DNA of 47,033 nucleotides from Methanomicrobiales archaeon HGW-Methanomicrobiales-2 (GCA_002839645.1 PGYL01000031.1:34641-81673); one strand, 5' to 3'. Shown: positions 33,746 to 42,604, counted from the first letter of the stretch. The notes: a model not told the origin generated them from the letters alone. Numbers and translations are program-made.

Positions 33746-35110
33746 TCATACCTGCCTGACCACCCGCATAATCTCCTGATACATGGCATTCGCGACGCCC
33801 TGGTCCTTTGCCTCGATCATGATCCGGATCATCGGTTCCGTGCCCGATGCCCGCACCAGAGCCCAGGCGTTGTCCCTGACGATCTTGATGCCGTCGATCT
33901 TCTCGATGGTCTCTCCGGAGAATGCTTCTTCCACGGCGCGGACCAGTGCGGAAGGGTCCGGGGCGTGATGTTTCTCCTTGATCAGGTGGTATGCCGGCAG
34001 TTCATCGAGGATCTCCGAGAGTTTCCTGCCGTTGTGGCTCGCGAGAACCGCCACCATCATGGCGGCGGTCATGCCTCCATCCCGGCAGAACTGATGGTCG
34101 GCATAGATCAGGCCGCCGTTTCCTTCACCCCCAAACGAGACTTTCTCTCCCCTGCCCATCAGCTCGATCATCCTCCTTGCGACGTAGATACTTCCGACAG
34201 GGGTGTAGTCGACAGTACACCCGTGCCTCTCTGCGATATCCCGGATCAGCCGGGAGGTGGCGACAGGGGTGACGACGAGCCCGCCACCGTTCCTGGCGCA
34301 GACGTAGTCTTCGATCAGACCGAACTCATAGTTCTCTTCGATATAGCGTCCTATGGTGTCAACGAAGACCGCCCGATCAGCATCGCCGTCATGTGCCACT
34401 CCAAAGGCGGCACCCGTGGCGATGACCATCTCCGAGAGGGGCTGCAGCCCTTCGGGGGTTGGCTCGGGCATCCTGCCCGGGAAGGTGCCGTCAAGCCGGG
34501 CGTTGATGGTATGGACCCGACAGCCCATCCTTGAGAGGATGATCGGGGTCGTGAGCGCCGCGGGGCCGGAGCCGGGGTCGACGACGACGGTCATGCCCTT
34601 GCCGATGCCCGCCGGGAAGTGCCCCACGACGGCCTGAATGTACTCCTCGATCCGGTCGGGTGCGGTGGCTTCCGCGCCGACTCCGTCCCAGGGAGCCACG
34701 TTGAACTCCCCGGCAAAGAACCGGTCTTCGAGCTTGATGATCTCATCATCAGACATCTCGGTACCGTCAGCCTCGACGATCTTCACGCCGTTATACTCGG
34801 GCGGGTTGTGGGATGCGGTGATCATCGCGCCGCCGGCAAACCGGTTGGTCTTTATGATATACTGGAGGGCCGGTGTGGGGAGAATGCCCACGTCGACTAC
34901 GTCGCACCCGGTCATCAGAAGCCCGGCCTTGAGGGCGTGGGCCAGGGCTTCACCGGATGTCCGTGTGTCTCTGCCGACTGCTATGGTGCCTTTCCTCATC
35001 GATCCGAGCGCGGCGCCGATCTTGAGGACGAGATCCGGTGTCATCATCTCTCCGATCACGCCCCGCACGCCGTTGGTTCCAAACATCCGTTTTCCGTTCA
35101 TCTCTGTCAT
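33746..35110 (-). CDS. glmM: Phosphoglucosamine mutase / phosphohexomutase
   Basis: A 454-residue alpha-D-phosphohexomutase. The phosphoserine loop is TASHNP (Ser about residue 97), the metal loop DGDADR (about residues 237-242), the sugar-binding loop GEGNGG (about 320), and the phosphate-binding loop RASGTEPMIRI near the C terminus. The N-terminal FGTNGVRG favours GlmM (glucosamine-6-P to glucosamine-1-P) over PGM/PMM. The product feeds UDP-GlcNAc for glycoproteins and lipids. Start ATG 35110 overlaps the MobB-MoaE stop (ATGA). Confidence 0.92.
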   Translation of the reverse strand: MTEMNGKRMFGTNGVRGVIGEMMTPDLVLKIGAALGSMRKGTIAVGRDTRTSGEALAHALKAGLLMTGCDVVDVGILPTPALQYIIKTNRFAGGAMITASHNPPEYNGVKIVEADGTEMSDDEIIKLEDRFFAGEFNVAPWDGVGAEATAPDRIEEYIQAVVGHFPAGIGKGMTVVVDPGSGPAALTTPIILSRMGCRVHTINARLDGTFPGRMPEPTPEGLQPLSEMVIATGAAFGVAHDGDADRAVFVDTIGRYIEENYEFGLIEDYVCARNGGGLVVTPVATSRLIRDIAERHGCTVDYTPVGSIYVARRMIELMGRGEKVSFGGEGNGGLIYADHQFCRDGGMTAAMMVAVLASHNGRKLSEILDELPAYHLIKEKHHAPDPSALVRAVEEAFSGETIEKIDGIKIVRDNAWALVRASGTEPMIRIMIEAKDQGVANAMYQEIMRVVRQV

Positions 35111-35862
35111 TTCTCCGCGTCGTGTAATTCCCGTTTGAGTCTATCGATTGCACTGCTGGCGGCGGCGAACGCCTCCTCTCTGTGCTCAGCGAGTATAGCA
35201 AGATAGGTTATATCTTCTCCGGCATAGAGCCGCCCTTTCCGGTGGTAGAACCGTGCACCGATGATCCCCGGGACTGCTTCCATCTCTCTATGGATGCTCT
35301 CGGTCAGGGCGTCGACGGTCTCGTCGAACTCCAGGTATTCGGTCCGCTCGGTGCCGGTCCACTCCCGGACAATCCCGTTGAACGTGAGGACGGCCCCTGC
35401 ATGTGAGACGCCGCACTCGCGCCGGAGCTCCCGGACCAGCCCCTCGATGGTATAGTAGTCCTCGAACTCCGGTAGTGCGGCGATCACCTCATCGATGGTA
35501 GGGTTCCGGAGCACGACGTTCTCGCCGGGAAGGTCGCCTATCACTACCCTCGGGAACGGCCGGGTCTTGAACCCCTCGAGTATGGCATATTCAACGCCGG
35601 TGTTGCAGAGGGTTGCCAGGGTGGAGTCGAGGTCGTTCTCGCGCCTGACGATGACCGACTTCTCTTCGTCGACGCCGCCGGATATAGCGGCATGCGATTC
35701 ATAGTACAGCGTTGTGTCTTTTCCGGGCTCGAGTCGAAATCCGTGGTGCCCCAGGTGCTTGATCGCTCCGACGGTCCCGCGTGAGGAGAGCGCCCCGATC
35801 AGGCTCCTTATGAATGTGGTCTTCCCTGTGTTTGAGCGGCCGACAATCTGAATGATCTTCAT
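35107..35862 (-). CDS. MobB-MoaE fusion for molybdopterin cofactor synthesis
   Basis: 251 residues. Residues 1-145 are a MobB GTP-binding domain with Walker A GRSNTGKTT and a GHHGFRLEPGKDT switch-like segment. Residues about 150-251 are a MoaE-like domain (GAVLTFNGIVREWTGTERTEYLEFD, GARFYHRKGRLYAGEDITYLAILAEHREEAFAA). MoaE is the catalytic subunit of molybdopterin synthase; the usual PIWKKE tail motif is replaced here by RLKRELHDAEK, keeping two Lys but not in the same spacing. The fusion suggests coupling of two steps of molybdenum or tungsten cofactor production. Both ends overlap neighbours by 4 bp. Confidence 0.88.
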   Translation of the reverse strand: MKIIQIVGRSNTGKTTFIRSLIGALSSRGTVGAIKHLGHHGFRLEPGKDTTLYYESHAAISGGVDEEKSVIVRRENDLDSTLATLCNTGVEYAILEGFKTRPFPRVVIGDLPGENVVLRNPTIDEVIAALPEFEDYYTIEGLVRELRRECGVSHAGAVLTFNGIVREWTGTERTEYLEFDETVDALTESIHREMEAVPGIIGARFYHRKGRLYAGEDITYLAILAEHREEAFAAASSAIDRLKRELHDAEK

Positions 35863-36410
35863 GCGTCCTCATTTCCCTCTGTTATCGGGTTCTCCTCTCC
35901 TTCCTGGCCGGGCCTGGACTTTAAGATGACCGACGCCGCCTCGGCCACGCCCCGCATCACCTCGGTGATCCGGTCCTCGACGTCGATCTCGTCGTCGAGG
36001 TTCAGGCTCGTTCCTTCCACCTCCAGCAGGAACCGGGCGACCTCGCTCGCCTCAAAGAGGATCTCGTCGAGTTCTTCTGCGGTGAAGAATCCGCACATGG
36101 CCCCGTAGAAGAACGTGGCTCCTGCTTTCTTCACCTTCTTCTTGAACGAGCTCCGCGCCTGATTGACCGCCTGCGGGGTGTAGGAGTCGACCATGAACGG
36201 GCAGAGTTCAGGGAGGTTTTCCCCGATGAACGTCATCTCCGAGCCGTTGGTGGTCTTGAAGTCTGCGCAGAGGCGTGCGATCGCCCACTCGCGGGCGGTG
36301 ATGTGGGTGTGTTTGCGCAGGAACTGGTTTACCCGCTGGTAGGTGGCGCCGTCTACTTTCTTGAATTTCTGATACTTGTTCGAGTCTTTGATGCTGTCAG
36401 GCTCTTCCAT
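35859..36410 (-). CDS. DUF5806-like conserved archaeal protein
   Basis: 183 residues, cytoplasmic and largely helical. The FKKVDGATYQRVNQFLRKHTHITAREWAIARLCADF start and GENLPELCPFMVDSYTPQAVNQARSSF middle resemble a family well conserved in euryarchaea, including haloarchaea. Its role is unknown. Start ATG 36410 is chosen because homology begins there and AGGTAA precedes it; the same frame stays open a further 264 codons upstream but that stretch is low-complexity. TGAAATATC near 36440 is a TATA candidate about 30 bp upstream. It overlaps MobB-MoaE (ATGA). Confidence 0.78.
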   Translation of the reverse strand: MEEPDSIKDSNKYQKFKKVDGATYQRVNQFLRKHTHITAREWAIARLCADFKTTNGSEMTFIGENLPELCPFMVDSYTPQAVNQARSSFKKKVKKAGATFFYGAMCGFFTAEELDEILFEASEVARFLLEVEGTSLNLDDEIDVEDRITEVMRGVAEAASVILKSRPGQEGEENPITEGNEDA

Positions 36411-38008
36411 TTTACCTATCCCTCTTGTTGGTTTTGATATTTCAATAAGGCTGGTCGAACGACGGCGCCCGGGGCGACTGAGGTGCCGGCTGAGAGAATC
36501 GGGTGTTCCGCGGGTCAGGTTGTGCGCAGGTTCCGTGGTCTCGCGGTTGCCCCTGCCCCAACTAACATATAGCATCATGTGGTTTATATCTGTCTCTTCG
36601 ATCCCGGGGTCGGGATGGGAGTTCGGTCGTTTTGCAACCGGTGCTTTCGCAATCTGGACATTATGTGTGGTTTCCTGCCTGTGTGAGGTCCGGCCCCTCA
36701 ATGGGCGGGCCCGGAGAGCAGACGCCGGGTATCCTGCCCGGAGGGGGTAACTGTGGGCGGGAAAGTTCCCCGGCATAGGGCAGGCTGTGACGCTCCGTAA
36801 CCTGCAGGCGTGCGGCTCGCGATGCCGGAGAACGATGTCCCATGGGGCACCTGGCCGGGGATACGGGGGGTGTCGGCCTTGAGGTGCGATAGACGGAACG
36901 CAACTGATCTGAGGTGCGATGGGTGGAATGCGGCCCGCGATGGGGCGAGGGTATAGGGGCCGCAGGGGCTGTGTTCTTCCTGGGGCGGAGCTGGAGCACC
37001 GCCGGGTGCGATCCGCGCCGTTCCGTGAGGGGCGGAGTTGGAGCGCCGGAGCTTGAACTGTCATCGACCTTCGAGATGTTCCCGGGCTCTCGTGAATTTC
37101 AAGCAGGTGTTGTGATACTCTGCCGGATGGTCGCCCTGGTTTTGGTGCCTCCGTATCGTGCTTTTGGGCCAGGATCTCGGGCTCCCGCATATGGAAGGTC
37201 ACTGGTGAGGGCGATCCGCTGTATAAGCCCCTCTATGGGGGTCCTTTATATGTGGGCGGGGGCTGCGGGCTTCATGGCACCGAGGTGCTTCCGGATCGTT
37301 CACTTTCTCCCCGCACGGTAGGGGATTCATATGCCCGGACGAGGACGTATTCAACAGGGTCTGTTTCCCGTCCACCCGGGATGGCAGCCCCATACCTCCT
37401 AACTCCGATGCCTCCTGCATCACCGGAAATATTCTTTTTTATGGTGCGGAACTGAATTTGTCTCCTTCTGATTTCCGGGCGGTTTGCTGAAAATATTGTT
37501 TCCGAAGGGGCTGGTCGGGGCCCCTTTCGCCGGGAATTCTGGGTTGCCCCGGGCCACGGCACGGCTCCCGAAAAGGCCTATATCCTGTTTCTGTTAGATG
37601 AATCGGGCCGTGATTGGCATCTCTTTTGTTCCTCCCTGGCCGACTTCTCCTTCCCGCGTCTCCTGATGCGATACCTGGCCGAATCCCCGTGTGCTACGGC
37701 CCTTGCCTGCCCTGGATGTCGTATTCTATAACGGTTGTCGCCCGGGTCCTGGCCTCGTGCGATATGCGTATCCCCGGGGGGAATGAACCTCTTCCGGATG
37801 TATTTTCCCCGGCAGATGCTCCTGCTCTGCGGGGTGGTTGAGCCGGGTGGAGCACGGCCCCCTCGCGGTAAGATCTTGAGGTCCGTCCGATACTAACTGG
37901 CTAATCTCTGATGGGGTCCTATGGGGGGCTCTCCGGGTCAAATACCTCTTGCGGGGAATAGGCATTTACCGCAATTTTGATATGCTTCGTTGTTCTAATC
38001 AATAATCA
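36411..38008. other. Gene-poor 1.6 kb region with degenerate repeats
   Basis: No convincing gene was found. Frames that stay open are Arg/Pro/Gly-rich and lack domains. The region holds imperfect direct repeats: GAGGTGCGAT(A/G)G at 36880-36901 and 36910-36931, and CGGAG(C/T)TGGAGC(A/G)CCG at 36986-37001 and 37033-37048. The latter matches the minus-strand word at 9932-9947. GC skew is variable and some words recall structured RNA, but no known RNA family was recognised. It may be a decayed integrated element, since a tyrosine recombinase lies directly to its right. Confidence 0.5.
37275..37440 (+). ncRNA. Candidate small RNA (promoter and T-run only)
   Basis: A good TATA box, TTTATATG, lies at 37246-37253, and a T-run (TTTTTT, 37435-37440) ends a 165 bp stretch without a sensible ORF. 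The first possible product from the predicted start would be only 15 codons (MAPRCFRIVHFLPAR). The evidence is a promoter and terminator pair; no family or conserved fold was recognised. Confidence 0.25.
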
Positions 38009-38929
38009 ATGGAAAACACCCTCTTCTCAGAGTGGCTGGAGCGCTTCGGCAACTACCTCCGGATGCGGAATTACTCCCCGAGGACCATCAAAAAGTACGA
38101 CCAGACCATTCAGCGCTTCGCCCGGTACGCCTGGCTCCGGCAGCATTCGGATCCGGGCAAGGTCTCGTTCAATGAGGGGGCGTTCGAGAACGCTCCCCTG
38201 GATGCGGATGTCAACGTCTCTGCGGCCCTCGTCACCGATTTCTTCTCCTGTATTTCGGAAGGGTGGGAGTATAAGCCCAAAACTCTCCACCGGATGATAT
38301 CGACGCTCTCTTCGTTCTATCGGTATCTCTACGCACAGGGGGTCGTGGTTGCCGACCCGATGCTCGGGGTGGAGCGGCCCCGGATCAAGAATCAGGAACT
38401 GAAATACCTCAAGCACAGTCAGGTTCTCCGCCTGATTAACACGATCGAGGGCGAGCGGGACCGGTTGATCGTCCGCCTCATCTACGCCACCGGCGTCCGC
38501 GTTTCGGAGCTCTGCGCGATAAACGTAGAAGATATCGATTTCGAGGAGCAGACGATCCGGGTCAAGGGAAAAGGCGACAAGATCAGGACCGTCTTCGTCG
38601 ACGAAGAGACGCTTGAGGAGCTCAACCGGTTCATCGGCAATATGATCGTGGGGCCGCTCTTTCTGGGCCAGCAGGGCAACCACCTCTCTCCCCGGACTGT
38701 CCAGCATCTTTTCAAGCAGTACGCCCCCGCCGGGATTACGCCGCATAAAATCCGGCATTCCTACGCGAGCGAGCTCTACCGGCGCTCAAAGAACCTCCGC
38801 GTCGTGCAGGAGAACCTGGGGCACTCTTCTATCAAGACGACCGAAATCTACCTGCATACCGACATCGATGAGCGCAAACGTGTTTATCAGCAATATTTCC
38901 CGCTCTCGAACGGGAAACGGGAAGAGTAA
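38009..38929 (+). CDS. xerA: Tyrosine recombinase (XerA-like integrase)
   Basis: A 306-residue site-specific recombinase. The N-terminal core-binding domain runs from ERFGNYLRMRNYSPRTIKKY. The catalytic domain has Arg in YATGVRVSEL (about residue 164), Lys in KGKGDKIR, HKIRHSYASE (about residue 248), His in LGHSSIKTT and the Tyr nucleophile in TEIYLHTD (about residue 284). In archaea XerA resolves chromosome dimers at a dif site; integrases of mobile elements look similar. It sits alone beside the 1.6 kb gene-poor region, so a mobile-element origin is possible. No obvious att or dif site was recognised in the 50 bp upstream. Confidence 0.9.
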   Translation: MENTLFSEWLERFGNYLRMRNYSPRTIKKYDQTIQRFARYAWLRQHSDPGKVSFNEGAFENAPLDADVNVSAALVTDFFSCISEGWEYKPKTLHRMISTLSSFYRYLYAQGVVVADPMLGVERPRIKNQELKYLKHSQVLRLINTIEGERDRLIVRLIYATGVRVSELCAINVEDIDFEEQTIRVKGKGDKIRTVFVDEETLEELNRFIGNMIVGPLFLGQQGNHLSPRTVQHLFKQYAPAGITPHKIRHSYASELYRRSKNLRVVQENLGHSSIKTTEIYLHTDIDERKRVYQQYFPLSNGKREE

Positions 38930-39166
38930 ATCCGGTCGGCCGGTGCCGGTAAACTGCATGATGCTATATGGGGTGGGTTGACGGGGTTCCCGCTCTCTCC
39001 CCTTCGGGCATCGCCGGTGAGGCATAACTGCGACCCCCGGGGCATGTGAACGATGCATGGGTGACGCAGGCTCACGCGAAGCCACGAAAGGGTCCCGTTC
39101 TGGATGCACATCGGCCCCACCTCCTTCCGGCAACGCTCAAATCACTGGAGTGCCTATCGTACTCAT
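38930..39166. other. Intergenic stretch without recognised features
   Basis: 237 bp between the recombinase and the epimerase gene. GC-rich sequence with no clear TATA box, hairpin or ORF. An in-frame ATG at 39104 precedes the epimerase start, but its 21 codons do not resemble the family. Confidence 0.4.
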
Positions 39167-40102
39167 ATGCGCTACATCGTCACAGGCGGAGCGGGGTTCA
39201 TCGGCTCCAACCTCGCAGAGCGACTGGCACGCGACGACCACGAAGTTGTGGTCATCGACGACCTCGTCACCGGGCGGCGTGAGAATATCGAGCACCTGAT
39301 CAGCCGCCCCCGGGTGACGTTCATCGAGGGGAGCGTCACCGACCTCGCCCTGCTCACCGATGCCTTTTCCGGGGCGGACGGCATCTTCCACCAGGCAGCC
39401 ATCGCCTCGGTCCCCCGATCCGTGGCAAAGCCTCTCGAGACAAACGCGGTGAACGTGGCCGGAACCGTGAACGTCCTCTGGGCCGCAAAGGAGTGCGGCG
39501 TTCCGGCCGTCGTGGCGGCTTCCACCTCGGCGATCTACGGAGACGACCCGGCTTTCCCCAAACGCGAGACGATGGCGCCGACACCCCTCTCCCCCTATGC
39601 GGTCTCAAAACTCGCGGGCGAGTACTACGGAAAGGTCTTTTCGGACCTCTACGGTATCCGGACGGTCTTCCTCCGCTACTTCAATGTCTTTGGTCCCCGG
39701 CAGGACCCGAACTCCGAGTACGCGGCGGTGATCCCGAAGTTCATCACCCGCCTGCTCGATGGGAAGCCACCGATCATCTACGGCGACGGGGAGCAGACCC
39801 GGGACTTCATCTTCGTGGCGGATGTCGTCCGGGCAAACATCCTGGCGATGGAGAGCAACGCCTCCGGTGTCTTCAACATCGCCGGGGGCAGCAGGATCAG
39901 CCTCAACGAACTCGCCGGGAGTCTCTCGGAGATCACCGGGGTACATCACCGGCCGGTGTATGAGCCGCCGCGGTCGGGGGATGTGCGTGACTCGCTCGCC
40001 GACATATCCCGGGCCGGAGAAGCCTTCGGTTTCTCCCCCCGCCGCACGCTCGCTGAGGGGCTCCGCGAGACGGTGGCATGGTTTGGGGATGCCGGCCAGT
40101 AA
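39167..40102 (+). CDS. NAD-dependent nucleotide-sugar epimerase/dehydratase (GalE/WbpP type)
   Basis: 311 residues, extended short-chain dehydrogenase. MRYIVTGGAGFIGSN is the NAD-binding GxxGxxG loop; VIDDLVTGRREN follows; the catalytic Ser and YxxxK are in AASTSAIYGD and SPYAVSKLAGEYY; and PRSGDVRDSLADIS near residue 275 is typical of the UDP-GlcNAc 4-epimerase (WbpP/TviC-like) branch. It probably makes UDP-Gal or UDP-GalNAc for surface glycans. Start ATG 39167 is used because the Rossmann motif begins there. manC lies nearby. Confidence 0.88.
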   Translation: MRYIVTGGAGFIGSNLAERLARDDHEVVVIDDLVTGRRENIEHLISRPRVTFIEGSVTDLALLTDAFSGADGIFHQAAIASVPRSVAKPLETNAVNVAGTVNVLWAAKECGVPAVVAASTSAIYGDDPAFPKRETMAPTPLSPYAVSKLAGEYYGKVFSDLYGIRTVFLRYFNVFGPRQDPNSEYAAVIPKFITRLLDGKPPIIYGDGEQTRDFIFVADVVRANILAMESNASGVFNIAGGSRISLNELAGSLSEITGVHHRPVYEPPRSGDVRDSLADISRAGEAFGFSPRRTLAEGLRETVAWFGDAGQ

Positions 40103-40186
40103 CCGCTCCCCGACCCGGAGGCCGGCGCCGGACATCCCGGCTGCCGATCGCGGGTTGCCCCGACTTCGGGCATGAGATCTGCAGGA

Positions 40187-40225
40187 ACTTATATATCGTC
40201 ACTCTGCAGTAAGGGGTGCGAGGTG
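40187..40225 (+). promoter_or_regulatory. TATA box and ribosome-binding site of TPR gene
   Basis: CTTATATATCG at about 40187-40197 is a strong TATA box. GCGAGGTGCC at 40217-40226 precedes the ATG at 40233. Confidence 0.6.
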
Positions 40226-40232
40226 CCAACGT

Positions 40233-40673
40233 ATGCCCCGATTAACTACACCGGAGACCCCCCGTAAGGGGGATAAAAGAGATGCGTCACGGGCGTACAC
40301 TGACGCGATCGTGGAGACCCTGGACCCCGCGGCCCACAACAACAGGGGCGTGGCGCTCGAGAGGCAGGGTCGTTATGAAGAGGCGCTGACTGCGTTCAGC
40401 GCGGCGCTCCTCTCCGACAACGAGGATGTTTACGCCTGGAACAACCGGGCAGTGATCCTCACCCGGCTCGGCCGCCCCCAGGAAGCGGTGCTTGCGTGCA
40501 GGCAGGCGCTCGCGATCGACCGGTCGTGCATCTTCGCCTGGGTTACCTACGGTATGGTGCTCGGCAGGCTCGGGAATTACCAGGGGGCCGAACGGGTCCT
40601 TGCGGTGGCAGAAGACCTCGATCCGCAGGCCCGTGCGCTCTACCCCGGGAACTCGACGATGACCCGGGCTTGA
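40233..40673 (+). CDS. Short TPR-repeat protein
   Basis: 146 residues. About three tetratricopeptide repeats span residues 32-135: AAHNNRGVALERQGRYEEALTAFSAAL, DVYAWNNRAVILTRLGRPQEAVLACRQAL and CIFAWVTYGMVLGRLGNYQGAERVLAVA. It is cytoplasmic and probably a protein-protein adaptor. The partner is unknown. A strong promoter precedes it and TTTTTT follows the stop. Confidence 0.85.
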   Translation: MPRLTTPETPRKGDKRDASRAYTDAIVETLDPAAHNNRGVALERQGRYEEALTAFSAALLSDNEDVYAWNNRAVILTRLGRPQEAVLACRQALAIDRSCIFAWVTYGMVLGRLGNYQGAERVLAVAEDLDPQARALYPGNSTMTRA

Positions 40674-40685
40674 GTGGGGTCACTC

Positions 40686-40691
40686 TTTTTT
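40686..40691 (+). terminator. Oligo-T terminator after TPR gene
   Basis: TTTTTT about 13 bp after the TPR gene stop. The following 250 bp to manC hold no convincing gene; GAGTATACAATTG at about 40901-40913 is a TATA candidate for manC. Confidence 0.45.
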
Positions 40692-40939
40692 CCGGAGGAT
40701 CGGATGGAACGGTCGGCAGGTCTCCCGGCTCCGGATGCTGTGGTCGAGGGCCGATACACTCTCAGGTGCTATACGGGCGGTCTTACATTCCTGTTCCCAT
40801 CCCGCATGCATCCCTGCCCGACCACCCCGGATCGCGAGGCCGCCGGGTCTCCCCGAACCCGCCGGAGACCTTACGTTTTTATCTCCCTTACCGCAATAGA
40901 GTATACAATTGAGTGCCCCTCCGGCACGGAGTCTATCCC

Positions 40940-42289
40940 ATGAAGACGCTTATTCTTGCAGGCGGGAGCGGCACCCCCCTCTTCCCCCTCTCGAGGGAAC
41001 ACTACCCCAAGCAGTTCATCCCGCTGATCGACGACGAGTCTCTCTTCCAGAAGACCGTGAAGAGGTCGCTCCTCTTCTCCTCCCCGCAGGAGATTGCCAT
41101 CGTCACCAACACGGACCACAAGTTTCTGGTCCGGGACCAGCTCGCCGCCATCGGGTGTGATTGCCGGGTCCTCGTGGAGCCGGTAGGCAGGAACACCCTG
41201 CCGGCGATCTACTACGGCGTCAGGGAGATCGCCGGGGACGGATCCCGGACGGTCGCGGTGCTGCCCTCGGACCACCTGATCACCGCGACCGGGCCGTTTC
41301 AAGAGGCCTTCCGGCGGGCGGAGCGGCTTGCGAAGGACCACCTGGTAGTTTTCGGGGTGCGGCCGACCCTCCCCCACACCGGCTACGGCTACATCCGCCC
41401 GGGCGAGCCCGTGGCGGACGGTTCGCTCGTGGACGCCTTCGTGGAGAAGCCCGACCTTGCGACCGCCGAGAAGTATGTCGCGGACGGCTACCTCTGGAAC
41501 TCCGGCATGTTCTGCTTCGACGCCGATCTCTTTCTTTCCGAGTGCGAGGCGTGCGCACCTGAGGTGGCCCGGGCGTTCGAGCACCCCCTGGAGGAGGCAT
41601 ACGGCGCAACCCCTGCCCTCTCCATCGACTACGGGATCATGGAGAAGACCCGGCGGGCGGCGGTGGTGCCACTCGAAGCTGACTGGAGCGACGTCGGAAA
41701 CTTCGACGCCCTCTACGCCGCACTGCCAAAGAACGGCAACGACAACGCGGTCAGGGGCGAGCATATCGGGATCGGCTCCTCTGAAAACCTGATCATCGCT
41801 GACCGGTTGATCGCCACCGTCGGGATTCACAACCTTGCCATCGTCGAGACGAAGGACGCGATCCTGGTCGCTGCCCGGGACGAGGCCCAGCGGGTGGGCG
41901 AGATCGCGAAAGCCCTCCGTGAGAAGGGAGACTCCCGTGCGCTCTTCCACACGCAGGTCCACCGGCCCTGGGGCTCCTACATAAACCTCGAGGAGGGGCA
42001 GTCGTATAAGATCAAGCGGGTCACCGTCCCCCCGAATCGCCGCCTCTCCCTCCAGATGCACCACCACCGGTCCGAGCACTGGGTGGTCGTCACCGGGTGC
42101 GCTGAGGTGACGATTGCCGATGCGACCTACCTCCTCCGGAACGGCGAGTCCACCTTCGTCCCGGCGGGAACGGTCCACCGGCTCGCGAACCCCGGCCTTC
42201 TGCCGCTGGAGTTGATTGAGGTCCAGATAGGGGAGTACACCGGCGAGGACGACATCGTCCGGTTCGAGGACGACTTCGAGCGGACGTGA
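40940..42289 (+). CDS. manC: Mannose-1-phosphate guanylyltransferase / mannose-6-phosphate isomerase
   Basis: 449 residues. Residues 1-290 are a nucleotidyltransferase domain making GDP-mannose (LPSDHLI, DAFVEKPDLATAEKYVADG, WNSGMF, SIDYGIMEKT). Residues 340-449 are a cupin-type isomerase domain (HRPWGSY, LSLQMHHHRSEHWVVVTG, FVPAGTVHRLANPG). The start ATG 40940 gives MKTLILAGGSG; the ATG at 40913 adds nine poorly matching residues. The nucleotide-binding signature reads GGSGTPLFPLSREHYPKQF, so the invariant Arg (GTRLWPLSR) is replaced by Pro. This would be expected to harm catalysis unless it is a sequencing error. GDP-mannose feeds glycans and glycolipids. Confidence 0.9.
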   Translation: MKTLILAGGSGTPLFPLSREHYPKQFIPLIDDESLFQKTVKRSLLFSSPQEIAIVTNTDHKFLVRDQLAAIGCDCRVLVEPVGRNTLPAIYYGVREIAGDGSRTVAVLPSDHLITATGPFQEAFRRAERLAKDHLVVFGVRPTLPHTGYGYIRPGEPVADGSLVDAFVEKPDLATAEKYVADGYLWNSGMFCFDADLFLSECEACAPEVARAFEHPLEEAYGATPALSIDYGIMEKTRRAAVVPLEADWSDVGNFDALYAALPKNGNDNAVRGEHIGIGSSENLIIADRLIATVGIHNLAIVETKDAILVAARDEAQRVGEIAKALREKGDSRALFHTQVHRPWGSYINLEEGQSYKIKRVTVPPNRRLSLQMHHHRSEHWVVVTGCAEVTIADATYLLRNGESTFVPAGTVHRLANPGLLPLELIEVQIGEYTGEDDIVRFEDDFERT

Positions 42290-42367
42290 GCACCGGCCGG
42301 CGGTCCACCGGCCCTCTCCGGCTCCGCGTCTTTCCGCGACCAAACCGATATAATCCCACAATGCATA

Positions 42368-42395
42368 GAATATAAGAGCCGATACCGCAGGTATC
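42368..42395 (+). promoter_or_regulatory. tRNA promoter and adjacent hairpin
   Basis: GAATATAAGAGCC at 42368-42380 is a TATA box placed for transcription of the tRNA 37 bp downstream. GATACC-GCA-GGTATC at 42381-42395 lies between the box and the tRNA and may be in its leader. Confidence 0.55.
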
Positions 42396-42416
42396 AGCCG
42401 TAAGTTCATTTCTGTC

Positions 42417-42489
42417 ACCCCCGTAGTGTAGCGGTCAATCATGCAGGACTTTGGATCCGGCGACGGCGGTTCGAATCCGCCCGGGGGTA
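42417..42489 (+). tRNA. tRNA-Gln (anticodon TTG)
   Basis: A 73-nt cloverleaf. The acceptor arms ACCCCCG and CGGGGGT pair fully; the T-arm is GGCGG-TTCGAAT-CCGCC; the anticodon loop is CTTTGGA with anticodon TTG (42451-42453) reading CAA/CAG. Discriminator base is A and CCA is not encoded. The anticodon stem CAGGA/TCCGG has an A:G mismatch at its second pair, which is unusual for an active tRNA. No intron is seen. Confidence 0.93.
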
Positions 42490-42604
42490 CTACATTCGTC
42501 CGATCCTCACATTGCCGTATCTTCCATGTGAGCATTTCGCGGTCACCCTCATCTCGTTTAGCGAAATCGAAAGAGACTTCCTGGCGTACGGCGAGCATAC
42601 GAGA

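Noticed and set aside
36700-36900. RNase P RNA or other large structured RNA
   Set aside because: GGGAAAGTTCCCC recalls a conserved box, but the other conserved boxes of RNase P RNA are absent.
36411-37202. Upstream extension of the DUF5806 frame by 264 codons
   Set aside because: Composition is Arg/Pro/Ser-rich with no similarity to the family, and a normal start with a ribosome-binding site exists at 36410.
37960-38008. dif or att site just before the recombinase gene
   Set aside because: The AT-rich 50 bp holds no clear palindrome of the expected kind, and I cannot confirm a core site without comparison.
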